Shown here piece by piece: positions 15,605 to 23,349 of a DNA stretch of 28,399 nt. The position numbers and the translations under genes are program-made. The stretch lies in assembly GCF_001280015.1 (NCBI RefSeq), contig NZ_LGDV01000235.1:1-28399 (forward strand), read 5' to 3'. Below the pieces are notes generated by a model. It was not told the DNA's origin. It saw only the letters and a program-made list of their open reading frames with translations, and made no database searches. The first letter of the stretch is position 1, and every line of letters starts with the position of its first letter. Source of the stretch: Streptomyces sp. MMG1121 (GTDB taxonomy: Bacteria > Actinomycetota > Actinomycetes > Streptomycetales > Streptomycetaceae).

Positions 15605-16228
15605 ATGGTTACCTCGCGCTGGACGGCCGATCCATCCCGGACGGCTTCCCCTCGTCGGCGCGGCGTGGTGCTGGAGCGCGCGATCCTGGACGCCGCTCTG
15701 GAACAGCTCGGCGCGGTCGGTTGGAAGGGCCTGACCATGGAAGGGGTCGCGGCCGGCGCCCAGACCGGCAAAGCCGCGGTGTACCGCCGCTGGCCCTGCA
15801 AGGAGGACCTTGTCGCGGACGCGTTGGTCGCCGGGCTGGCCCGGGTGGAGACGGCCCCGGACCTCGGAAGTGTGCGCGAGGACCTCCTCACTCTGTGCCG
15901 ACAGGTGCGGGAGATCATGTACTCGCCGCCCGGCGTCGCGCTGCGCGCGGTGATTCACGAGTGCGACGATGTTCAGGCGGAGCGCTTCCAGGACGTGATC
16001 GTCGGAGGGGTCATCGAGCCGACCGTCACGCTGCTCCATGAGGTCATCACCCGTGGAATAGAGCGGGGAGAGGTCCGCGTCGACGCGGCCAACGGGTATG
16101 TCTTCGACGTCATCCCGGCCATGATGATGTACCGCTCGAAGGTGTGCGCGAGTGAATGGAGCGATCAGGATCTCGAAGAGATGATCGACCAGCTGATGCT
16201 CCCGCTGCTGCGGCCTCACCGACTCTGA
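15605..16228 (+). CDS. TetR-family transcriptional repressor
   Basis: This 207-residue protein has an N-terminal TetR helix-turn-helix at about 25-70: VVLERAILDAALEQLGAVG, then LTMEGVAAGAQTGKAAVYRR, then WPCKEDLVADAL. The ligand-binding C-terminal domain (75-205) is divergent. It most likely represses the divergent MFS exporter and itself through the two 20-bp operators. The ATG is preceded by GGAGAG (15595-15600). The frame is open far upstream, but that part is antisense to the exporter. Confidence 0.92.
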   Translation: MVTSRWTADPSRTASPRRRGVVLERAILDAALEQLGAVGWKGLTMEGVAAGAQTGKAAVYRRWPCKEDLVADALVAGLARVETAPDLGSVREDLLTLCRQVREIMYSPPGVALRAVIHECDDVQAERFQDVIVGGVIEPTVTLLHEVITRGIERGEVRVDAANGYVFDVIPAMMMYRSKVCASEWSDQDLEEMIDQLMLPLLRPHRL

Positions 16229-16294
16229 CCCCATGCTCCGGTGAGCCGCGTGGCGGTCGGGCGACCAGGGTGTCGTACGGCGATCCCGGCGGCG

Positions 16295-16300
16295 TACGCT
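16295..16300 (+). promoter_or_regulatory. -10 box, likely leaderless rnhB promoter
   Basis: TACGCT ends 9 nt before the ATG at 16310. TGTCGT (16271-16276) is 18 bp upstream as a possible -35. There is no Shine-Dalgarno sequence. Confidence 0.45.
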
Positions 16301-16309
16301 AAGGGCGCC

Positions 16310-17011
16310 ATGCCGTACGAACCACCCACTCACACTGTCGAGCGCTCCCTGCGCGCCACGACCGGAGCGAAGGTCATCGCCGGTATCGACGAGGTGGGGC
16401 GCGGCGCCTGGGCCGGACCCGTCACCGTCTGTGCCGCGATCACCGGACTGCGCCGCCCGCCCGAGGGTCTGACCGACTCCAAGCTGCTGACCGTCAAGCG
16501 TCGTACGGAACTGGCCGAGATCCTGCGGGTATGGGTGACGGCCTACGCGCTGGGGCATGCTTCCCCCGAGGAGATCGACGACCTGGGGATGACGGCCGCG
16601 CTGCGGCTCGCCGCGGTCCGTGCCCTGGACGCGCTGCCGGTCCGCCCCGACGCCGTCATCCTCGACGGGAAGCACGACTATCTCGGTGCCCCCTGGAAGG
16701 TACGCACGGTGATCAAGGGCGACCGGTCGTGTGTGGCCGTCGCTGCGGCGTCGGTGATCGCCAAGGTTCAGCGCGACAAAATGATGGCCGAACTGGGTAT
16801 CGACCATGCAGACTTCGGATTTGCGGACAACGCCGGGTACCCGTCGCCCGTGCACAAGGCCGCACTGGAGGAGCGGGGACCCACCCCGCACCACCGCTTG
16901 TCGTGGGCGTATCTTGATGCGTTGCCTCAGTGGCGGCACCTCAAGAAGGTCCGCGGCTGGGCGGACGGAGGCGCTCCGGAAATCGAGGGTCAGCTCGGCT
17001 TCGATTTCTGA
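16310..17011 (+). CDS. rnhB: ribonuclease HII
   Basis: This 233-residue RNase HII cleaves the RNA strand of RNA-DNA hybrids and nicks DNA 5' of single misincorporated ribonucleotides. The DEDD metal site is present: D27 and E28 in [14 protein letters not shown]119 in VILDGKHD and D156 in VQRDKMM. The family motif DSKLL (56-60) is also seen. The ATG at 16310 is chosen because the family begins shortly before GIDEVGRG and a leaderless -10 precedes it; the frame opens 23 codons earlier. Its neighbourhood with nrdRJ, dinG and recQ fits genome maintenance. Confidence 0.95.
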   Translation: MPYEPPTHTVERSLRATTGAKVIAGIDEVGRGAWAGPVTVCAAITGLRRPPEGLTDSKLLTVKRRTELAEILRVWVTAYALGHASPEEIDDLGMTAALRLAAVRALDALPVRPDAVILDGKHDYLGAPWKVRTVIKGDRSCVAVAAASVIAKVQRDKMMAELGIDHADFGFADNAGYPSPVHKAALEERGPTPHHRLSWAYLDALPQWRHLKKVRGWADGGAPEIEGQLGFDF

Positions 17012-17079
17012 CGGTTCCGATCGCACTGATGTGCCCCCCAGTCACCCGCACCGCACCAATGTTTGATAAATATCAGCTC

Positions 17080-17703
17080 ATGCCTCTCATTCCCGAGGAG
17101 CCTCAGATTCACGAGAGTGCCCAGGGTCCCCGCGCTACTCCGGCCAGCGGCCGTACCGCGCCGACCCCTCGCCCCGTACCCGGCCCCCGCCCCGCGGCTC
17201 CGCCCCGCCCCGGTCGTCCCGGCCCTCTGCGGCCCGTGCCGCCGGTGCAGCGCACCCCGCGTGACGTGGCTCCGGCCAAGCCTGGCCCGTCGGGCCCGGC
17301 CGCTCCGGCGGTCACCCCGCAGATCCAGCTGATCCCGGCTTCGGCCGAGGGCGCGCTCGACGCAGCCGAGGAGTCAGTGGACCTGCTCCTGGAATCGGGC
17401 CGCGCCCCCGGCGACGTGCTCGTGATCACCACCGGTGCCCAGCACCCGTGGGCGGAGCACGAGCTGTCCTTCGGCGAAGCGTCCTACTGGGCGCAGCACG
17501 ACGCCGGTGACGACGTCTTCTACACGGACGCCGCCATCGCCTCCCGTGCCGCGTCCCGACCCGTGGTGGTCGTGGCCGTCAACGGAGGCCCGACCTCCGC
17601 CGCTGCCTCCGCCCTTTCGCTGGCCCACTCCCGGGCCGCTGCCCTGCTGATCGTCTGCGGCGACCCGCAGCAGATCAACGCGGTGCTGGGCGCCGGCGTC
17701 TGA
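17080..17703 (+). CDS. conserved protein of unknown function with Pro-rich N-terminus
   Basis: The protein is 207 residues if it starts at ATG 17080 (MPLIPEEPQ), or 214 from ATG 17059 (MFDKYQL). Residues 10-85 are Pro/Ala/Arg-rich and probably disordered. The C-terminal 110 residues form an alpha/beta region: AEGALDAAEESVDLLLESGR, DVLVITTGAQHPW, HELSFGEASYWAQHDAGDDV, RPVVVVAVNGG and LLIVCGDPQQIN. This resembles, from memory and weakly, a C-terminal segment of some actinobacterial UvrD-like helicases, but no ATPase motifs are present. There is no RBS at either ATG; an AT-rich GATAAATAT just before 17080 may be a leaderless -10. Function unknown. Confidence 0.75.
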   Translation: MPLIPEEPQIHESAQGPRATPASGRTAPTPRPVPGPRPAAPPRPGRPGPLRPVPPVQRTPRDVAPAKPGPSGPAAPAVTPQIQLIPASAEGALDAAEESVDLLLESGRAPGDVLVITTGAQHPWAEHELSFGEASYWAQHDAGDDVFYTDAAIASRAASRPVVVVAVNGGPTSAAASALSLAHSRAAALLIVCGDPQQINAVLGAGV

Positions 17704-17708
17704 GCCAT

Positions 17709-17732
17709 ACCCGGCGCCTTGGGGCACCGGGT
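17709..17732 (+). terminator. hairpin after the 17080 gene
   Basis: ACCCGGCGCC (17709-17718) and GGCACCGGGT (17723-17732) pair with one mismatch around a 4-nt loop, 6 nt past the stop codon. Confidence 0.6.
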
Positions 17733-18138
17733 TGACGCTGGAGCCGCCCCGGCTGAATCCGCACGGAGTGGCTTTCGGCATGCCCGGCCGGCGGGCGGCC
17801 TTCGGCTCACGAGTCGACCATCTGGCCGGGTCCAGCGACCGTTACGCGCTGCCGGTTCGGACTGTCGCCGTAGTGCGGGCACGGTGCCGACCGGGGAGCC
17901 GTGCCTGGTCGGTGTATCGAGGGACACTCCAGGAGTAGATCTCGTACGACCGCTGGACACGGAGTGGTGGGCGCCTGTTCCGCGGCGTCTCCTGCTTCTG
18001 GCGCGGCGTCCTGGCCGGATAGTCTGCGGCCGGACTGCCGTCCGCGCGGCCGGCCCGGGTGATCGGCGGGCGTCGGCGGCCAGGCGCCGGGCCAGGCATG
18101 GGACTCAGGCGTACGACCTCGTCCCGGTGTCGTGACCT
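17733..18138. other. 406-bp non-coding stretch between convergent genes
   Basis: It lies between the 3' ends of two convergent genes. Open frames exist on both strands but have poor third-position bias and no family resemblance. An 11-bp palindrome ACTCCAGGAGT is the only small element noted (about 17926-17936). Confidence 0.5.
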
Positions 18139-18759
18139 TCAGCGGGCCGCCGCGCGGCGCAGCACCTCGGAGACCGGCCCGCCGGTGCGTGGCGGTAGCG
18201 GTGGGGCCTCCGTCATGGCGAAGGGCTCCGGCGCGGAGTCGGCGTTGGGGCGGCGTCCGCCGCGCCCCTCGCCGAGCACCTGCCAGCCGTCGTGGGTCAG
18301 CGTGATGTACGCCCCGCAGCGCAGGCCGTGCAGCGTGCAGGCGTCGCGCAGCCCCCACATCCAGGCGCCGTCCTCCTCCGTCCAGCGCGCATCGCCCTCA
18401 CGGCAGTAGAGCAGTACCGCCGTACGCACCGGTGTGCGGCGTCGCAGGTCGTGCGGGATGACCCGGCGCAACTGGGCGAGCAGCGCGTTGCGGAACATCC
18501 AGCCGTCGGCTGGATCCGGGCGGCGCGTGAACGAGGCGCTGGCACACAGCCGCTCGTCCGGATCCAGCACGGCCACTATCGCCGTGGACGGTTTCGGGCG
18601 GTGGCGGGTGTGCAGCCCGCTGACGATCTCACGGGGGTTGCGCAGCAGAGGGATTCCGGCGGCAGCCCATTCGGCCGGCTCGAGCAGGCGACTGGCGGAG
18701 ACGGCGGACGTGGACGTCGACAACGAGGCCGCCGAGGACGAGGCGAATCCGAAGGTCAC
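18139..18759 (-). CDS. conserved actinobacterial protein of unknown function
   Basis: This 206-residue protein has a GTG start preceded by GGGAGG. The core (about 28-165) looks like a single folded domain: PAEWAAAGIPLLRNPREIVS, TAIVAVLDPDERLCASASFT, LRRVIPHDLRRRTPVRTAVL, WGLRDACTLHGLRCGAYITL and WQVLGEGRGG. The pattern of a strand carrying LDPDERL and later HGLR loosely recalls JAB/RadC-like domains, but the metal-binding motif is not evident, so I do not assign it. The first 25 residues are Ser/Ala-rich and the last 35 are Pro/Arg-rich. It lies 264 bp downstream of recQ on the same strand; its promoter was not identified. Confidence 0.8.
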   Translation of the reverse strand: MTFGFASSSAASLSTSTSAVSASRLLEPAEWAAAGIPLLRNPREIVSGLHTRHRPKPSTAIVAVLDPDERLCASASFTRRPDPADGWMFRNALLAQLRRVIPHDLRRRTPVRTAVLLYCREGDARWTEEDGAWMWGLRDACTLHGLRCGAYITLTHDGWQVLGEGRGGRRPNADSAPEPFAMTEAPPLPPRTGGPVSEVLRRAAAR

Positions 18760-19023
18760 GTTCCTCCCTTCGGCTACGCGCCCACACTGCGGGCGAGGTC
18801 GGATTTGGGAGCGCGCACCGCAGCGAAGCCCAACCGGATCACGGACGAGCCGTGCGGGGAGCGGACCTCAATTCTTCCTGTCGAACTGGGATGCGGCAAC
18901 GAGCAATTGGGGCCACCGACTGCTATCTGGGGGTGTGTGGCTTATATCCCTACCCAAAGGTTCGGCTGGTGACGCCTCGACGTCCAGCCGGAGGGTATTG
19001 GGCCGCCCCGGCCGCACGCGCGG

Positions 19024-21189
19024 TCAGCCCTGGACGGCCAGGACCAGCGGCAACACCCCCTGCGCACCGGACTTTCGAAGCAGACGTGCCGCGACCGCGA
19101 GGGTCCAGCCCGTCTCGGTGAAGTCGTCGACCAGCAGAACCGGACCGCCGGCCTCGGCGAGCGCCGAGGTGAGGGCGGCCGGCACCGTCAGCGCGCCGTC
19201 GAGGGCCTTCAGCCGTTGCGCGCTGTTGCTGCGCGGCACCCGCGTCACATCCTCGGCGTACTCCACGGATCCGAGCAGCGGCAGCCGGCCGACCTCGGCG
19301 ATGCGGGCGCCCAAGGAGTGGACCAGCCGGGGCCGGGTCCGCGAGGCGACGGTCACGACACCCACCGGGCGGGGCTGGGCATCGGGCGCACCGGGCGCCC
19401 AGCCACCGGGACCCTTCGCCCAGTCGGCCAGGACGCCCACCACGGCCCGCGCCACGTCGTCCGGCACGGGGGTGTCCGGCGCCTGGGACGCGAGGAGCGG
19501 CCGCAGCCGGTTGCCCCAGCCGATGTCCGACAGTCGACCCAGCGCACGTCCCGATGAGGCCTGCTCACCGGCTGGAATGCGCCCCTTGAGCGCGATACCG
19601 ATGGCCGGCAGGCCGGTCGGCCACATACGCCGAGGCTCCACCTCGACGCCGGCACGGCCGAGGTCGCTCCGCGCGGCGTCCACCGCCGTCGAGGACGTGT
19701 CGGCGGTGAAGCGCGGCCTCGCGCAGTTGTCGCAGCGGCCACAGGGTTTGGCGCCCTCGTCGTCCAGCTGACGCTGCAGGAACTCCATCCGGCATTCGGT
19801 GGTGGACGCGTAGGCACGCATCGCCTGCTGTTCGGCCGCGCGCTGCCGGGCCACCCAGTCGTACCGCTCGGTGTCGTACGACCAGGGCCGCCCGGTGGCG
19901 ATCCAGCCGCCCTTGACGCGGTGGACCGCCCCGTCCACGTCGAGGACCTTCAGCATGGTCTCCAGCCGGGAGCGGCGCAGCTCGACCAGCGGTTCCAGGG
20001 CGGGCAGCGACAACGGTCTGTCGGCCCGGGAGAGGACGTCCAGGGTGCGCCGGACCAACTCCTCGGAGGGGAAGGCGAGCGAGGCGAAGTACTGCCAGAT
20101 CGCTTCGTCCTCCTTGCCCGGCAGCAGCAGTACCTCGGCGTGCTCGACACCGCGGCCGGCCCGGCCGACCTGCTGGTAGTAGGCGATGGGGGAGGAAGGG
20201 GAGCCGAGGTGGACCACGAAGCCCAGGTCCGGCTTGTCGAAACCCATGCCGAGCGCGGAGGTGGCGACCAGAGCCTTGACCCGGTTGGCGAGCAGATCGT
20301 CCTCGGCCTGCTGCCGGTCGGCGTTCTCCGTTTTGCCCGTGTACGAGGCGACCGTGTGCCCGCGCTGCCGCAGGAAGGCGGTGACCTCCTCCGCCGCGGC
20401 GACGGTGAGCGTGTAGATGATGCCGGAGCCCGGCAGGTCGTTGAGGTGGTCGGCGAGCCAGGCCATTCGGTGTGCCGCATCCGGCAGTCGGAGCACCCCG
20501 AGGCTGAGGCTCTCTCGGTCCAGCGGTCCGCGCAGCACCAGGGCGTCCGACGTGCCGCCCGTGCCGAGCTGCTCGGCGACGTCCGCGGTCACGCGGGCAT
20601 TGGCCGTGGCGGTGGTGGCCAGCACGGGCACGCCCGGCGGCAGCTCGCCCAGCATGGTGCGCAACCGTCGGTAGTCGGGACGGAAGTCGTGGCCCCAGTC
20701 GGAGATGCAGTGGGCCTCGTCCACGACCAGCAGGCCGGTTGCCGCGGACAGCTTGGGCAGGACCTGGTCGCGGAAGTCGGGGTTGTTCAGCCGCTCCGGA
20801 CTGACGAGCAGGACATCGACCTCCCCGGCCGCGATCTCGGCCTGGACGGCGTCCCACTCCTCGGTGTTCGCGGAATTGATGGTCCGGGCACGGATACCGG
20901 CCCGGGCCGCCGCCTCCACCTGGTTGCGCATGAGCGCGAGCAGGGGCGAAACGATCACCGTGGGTCCGCTTCCGCTGGCCCGCAGCAGTGAGGTCGCCAC
21001 GAAGTACACCGCGGACTTGCCCCATCCGGTGCGCTGGACGACCAGGGCCCGGCGCCGGTCGGCGACCAGCGCCTCGATCGCCCGCCACTGGTCCTCGCGC
21101 AGCCGGGCCCCGCCCGTGGCGTCCCCGACGAGCCGGGCGAGGACGGCGTCCGCCTGTGCCCGAAGATCCGCGTTGCTCGTGTGCTCCAT
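19024..21189 (-). CDS. recQ: RecQ-family DNA helicase with C-terminal phosphoribosyltransferase-like domain
   Basis: This 721-residue 3'-5' helicase acts in recombination and fork repair. Motifs in order: REDQWRAIEAL (31-41, motif 0), Walker A TGWGKS (54-59), DEAHCISDWGHDFRPDY (157-173, DEAH plus aromatic-rich loop), ATSALGMGFDKPDL (motif V) and YYQQVGRAGRG (motif VI). The zinc-binding cysteines C466, C483, C486 and C489 (KPCGRCDNC) are present. Instead of an HRDC domain, the last 120 residues resemble a type I phosphoribosyltransferase, with VVTVASRTRP and the PRPP-loop-like VLLVDDFTETGWT at about 684-696. Start is uncertain: ATG 21189 is chosen with TTGTAT 7 nt before it (leaderless); ATG 21198 and TTG 21219 are alternatives. 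It diverges from the DUF4192 gene. Confidence 0.92.
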   Translation of the reverse strand: MEHTSNADLRAQADAVLARLVGDATGGARLREDQWRAIEALVADRRRALVVQRTGWGKSAVYFVATSLLRASGSGPTVIVSPLLALMRNQVEAAARAGIRARTINSANTEEWDAVQAEIAAGEVDVLLVSPERLNNPDFRDQVLPKLSAATGLLVVDEAHCISDWGHDFRPDYRRLRTMLGELPPGVPVLATTATANARVTADVAEQLGTGGTSDALVLRGPLDRESLSLGVLRLPDAAHRMAWLADHLNDLPGSGIIYTLTVAAAEEVTAFLRQRGHTVASYTGKTENADRQQAEDDLLANRVKALVATSALGMGFDKPDLGFVVHLGSPSSPIAYYQQVGRAGRGVEHAEVLLLPGKEDEAIWQYFASLAFPSEELVRRTLDVLSRADRPLSLPALEPLVELRRSRLETMLKVLDVDGAVHRVKGGWIATGRPWSYDTERYDWVARQRAAEQQAMRAYASTTECRMEFLQRQLDDEGAKPCGRCDNCARPRFTADTSSTAVDAARSDLGRAGVEVEPRRMWPTGLPAIGIALKGRIPAGEQASSGRALGRLSDIGWGNRLRPLLASQAPDTPVPDDVARAVVGVLADWAKGPGGWAPGAPDAQPRPVGVVTVASRTRPRLVHSLGARIAEVGRLPLLGSVEYAEDVTRVPRSNSAQRLKALDGALTVPAALTSALAEAGGPVLLVDDFTETGWTLAVAARLLRKSGAQGVLPLVLAVQG

Positions 21190-21241
21190 GCGTCCCATAC
21201 AACAGGACGGGACCGACAACCGGGCGGGCCCGGGTCAGGGC

Positions 21242-21250
21242 TGTGGACAA
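21242..21250 (-). promoter_or_regulatory. DnaA box (exact Streptomyces consensus)
   Basis: TGTGGACAA is the complement of TTGTCCACA, the preferred Streptomyces DnaA box. It is 53 bp upstream of the recQ ATG. Confidence 0.6.
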
Positions 21251-21277
21251 ACGCGGTGCCCTTGTCGTGTCCCTGAT

Positions 21278-21307
21278 TTGACTTATCCACAGGCCTAAGC
21301 GGAATTC
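21278..21307 (+). promoter_or_regulatory. candidate promoter of the DUF4192 gene
   Basis: TTGACT (21278-21283) is an excellent -35; 18 bp later GAATTC (21302-21307) is a weak -10. The last T of the -35 is the first base of the second DnaA box, so DnaA binding would block it. Confidence 0.4.
21283..21291 (+). promoter_or_regulatory. DnaA box (TTATCCACA)
   Basis: TTATCCACA is the classic bacterial DnaA box. It is inverted relative to the box at 21242-21250, with 41 bp between centres. Confidence 0.55.
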
Positions 21308-21331
21308 CAAGATCCGCGAGATTGTCTCCGC

Positions 21332-22882
21332 ATGACGAATCACGGCGAAACCACCGGACCCTTCGAGAACAGTGACACCTCCGGAAAGGAGCCTTTCACC
21401 GGGCTGTCCGCGCACGACACGCAGATCACTCTGCGCACCCCCGCCGAGCTGGCCGACGCCCTGCCCTACCTGCTCGGTTACCGCCCGGAGGACAGCATGG
21501 TGCTGGTCGCCCTCCACGACCGCGAAGCGCGCGGCAGGTTCGGCGGCCGGGCCCGGCTCGGCATTCCCGCGAACGAGGAGGACTGGGAATCGGCCGCCCG
21601 CCAGCTGGCCCAGGGCTTGGTCAAGGGGAGCGAGCGGCGCGGCTCCCGCCCGGAGCAGATGGTGGCCTACGTCTGCCAGGAACCGGCCCCAGGGGAGTCC
21701 GGCCGGGACGTCAAGCGACGGCTCGAGCGGCTGGCCCAGCTGCTGCGCACCCAGTGCGGCGATCTCGATGTGCCGGTCATCGAGGCGCTGTGCATCTCCG
21801 ACGGCCGCTACTGGTCGTACTGCTGCCCCGAGGGCTGCTGCCCCGAGGACGGCTCGCCGATGGGCCTTCCCGGCACCACCGTGCTGGCCGCCGCGGCCAC
21901 CTACGCCGGAATCCAAGTGCGCGGCACTCTCCGTGAATTGCGTGCCAGGCTGCAGCCCTGGGAGACCACCGCGGCCCTGGAGCAGGAGGTCGCGCTGGAC
22001 GCGGCGGGCATGACCCTGGTGCCCCGCATCCTCGACGAGGCGTCCCGCCCGGAAGTGGCCGCGGAGACCCTCGGCCTCGCCGAACTGGTCATGCGCCGCT
22101 TCGCCGCGGTGGCACCCGTGTCCGGCACGCATCCGGCGGACCTGCGTGACGACGGCCTGCTCGCACACGACGAGGCCGCCAAGCTGATTTTCGGACTCCA
22201 GGACCGTACGACCCGGGACCGGGCGGCCGCGTGGATGGAGGGCGACGAGGCCGGTCCGGCCCTGCGCCTGTGGCGCGCCGTGGCCCGCCGCTGTGTCGGG
22301 TCGTACGGCGAGCATGCCACGGCCCCGCTGACCCTGGCCGGCTGGGTCGCCTGGTCGTCGGGCGACGAGTTGGAGGCCCGCGAGGCGCTGGCCATGGCTC
22401 TGGGTGCGGATCCGGACTATCTGTTTGCGCGTCTGCTGCACCAGGCCTGCAACGAAGGGCTCGACCCCGAGGCGGTCCGCCGCTGTCTGCGCGTGGACCG
22501 CGCAGGGAGCGGGCGGACGGAGACCCCGCAAAAGCAGGAGACGGCAGCGGACCCGGCGCGGACCGAACCCCCGGCCGGTGACGACGCGACGCCTGGAGCG
22601 GGCGCGCCGGTGGACGACCAGGCCGCCGGGTCGGGCTCAGGGGAGGGCCCGCATCGACGCCGTCGTGGGCGGCCCACGGACCGCGGAGATGGTCATCGCA
22701 GGGCCCGGGCGACGGGTGGAAGGCGACGGCCGGCCGGTTCCCATCCCCGGTCGTCGGCCACCGAACCCTCACGGCCCGCCACACGCGGCGCCGGCGGCAC
22801 GCGCACCCGTGCGTCGGACCAGGACACGACCAGCGCCACCCCGTCGGGGAGCGGCCTCCGCGAGCCCGAGGGGGATGGATGA
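21332..22882 (+). CDS. DUF4192 domain protein
   Basis: This 516-residue protein carries the actinobacterial DUF4192 domain over about 30-395. Family features seen are TLRTPAELADALPYLLGYRPEDSM-like text at 33-56, KRRLERLAQLL, CISDGRYWSYCCPEGCCP at 154-171 with four clustered cysteines, and helical repeats LTLAGWVAWSSGDELEAREAL and ALGADPDYLFARLLHQA. No function is established for the family. The tail from 400 to the end is a disordered, Arg/Gly/Pro-rich region with low third-position GC bias around 22640-22800. It has a poor RBS. The stop overlaps an ATG (22879), but the frame that ATG opens does not look coding at first. It diverges from recQ. Confidence 0.85.
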   Translation: MTNHGETTGPFENSDTSGKEPFTGLSAHDTQITLRTPAELADALPYLLGYRPEDSMVLVALHDREARGRFGGRARLGIPANEEDWESAARQLAQGLVKGSERRGSRPEQMVAYVCQEPAPGESGRDVKRRLERLAQLLRTQCGDLDVPVIEALCISDGRYWSYCCPEGCCPEDGSPMGLPGTTVLAAAATYAGIQVRGTLRELRARLQPWETTAALEQEVALDAAGMTLVPRILDEASRPEVAAETLGLAELVMRRFAAVAPVSGTHPADLRDDGLLAHDEAAKLIFGLQDRTTRDRAAAWMEGDEAGPALRLWRAVARRCVGSYGEHATAPLTLAGWVAWSSGDELEAREALAMALGADPDYLFARLLHQACNEGLDPEAVRRCLRVDRAGSGRTETPQKQETAADPARTEPPAGDDATPGAGAPVDDQAAGSGSGEGPHRRRRGRPTDRGDGHRRARATGGRRRPAGSHPRSSATEPSRPATRGAGGTRTRASDQDTTSATPSGSGLREPEGDG

Positions 22883-23349
22883 GTGCCTCGTACCAGGCTG
22901 AACTGGTCTGTACGACGAAAACCTGTGACACTCCGCCGGAAACGGTGCGAAGGCGCGCACGCCCCCCGAGTCGGCGCCCGAACCGGCCCCGTGTGCGTCC
23001 GGTGGCGTGCCGAGAGCGTTGCAGCCACGGTGCTGGTGTGGTCCTGAGCCGTCTGGCCGGCTTGGCGCACCGGGTATGCCGGAATGCTCCGGGGGTACGC
23101 GCGGGCGCACCGCGCGACCGACGGTGGCGCAGGTTCGCGACGGTACTGAATGGCGCTTCCGCCGGCCCGCCGCGCAGCCGTCCGGCCGGACTCCCCGAGG
23201 TGGACCGTGACCCGGACGACGCCCCCTCCGTTCACCTGAGTGGCGGAATGCCCGAACGGGCCCTGCCGCCGTACGACCGCTGTCCCCCGGGGCGTCCCAC
23301 CGGCCGCCCAGCACGTCCGAGGCGCACCGAGAGCAGAAGAAGCCATCCC
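22883..23349. other. 467-bp stretch without a convincing gene
   Basis: A frame continuous with the debranching-like gene is open from 22879. Its first 157 codons are Arg-rich with only about two thirds G/C at third positions, well below the neighbours, so it is taken as untranslated or decayed. Apart from the hairpin at 22889-22914 no clear motif was found. Confidence 0.5.
22889..22914 (+). terminator. weak hairpin after the DUF4192 gene
   Basis: CGTAC...GTACG (22889-22893 and 22910-22914) encloses CCAG/CTGG with a 6-nt loop and a small bulge, just past the stop codon. Confidence 0.35.

Noticed and set aside
13709..16228. An 839-codon plus-strand frame joining a hydrophobic N-terminus to the TetR protein
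   Set aside because: Most of it is antisense to the MFS exporter. The TetR part has its own ATG and RBS at 15605, and the two operators would lie inside the frame.
19565..22531. A 988-codon minus-strand frame overlapping DUF4192 and recQ
   Set aside because: It is a shadow of both genes in another frame, with Gly/Arg/Ala-rich nonsense and no recognisable motif.
22879..23349. Coupled start of the debranching-like gene at ATG 22879 (ATGA overlap with the DUF4192 stop)
   Set aside because: Despite a good RBS-like GAGGGGG, the first 157 codons are Arg-rich with low third-position GC and unlike the family. ATG 23350 fits better, though a start here cannot be fully excluded.
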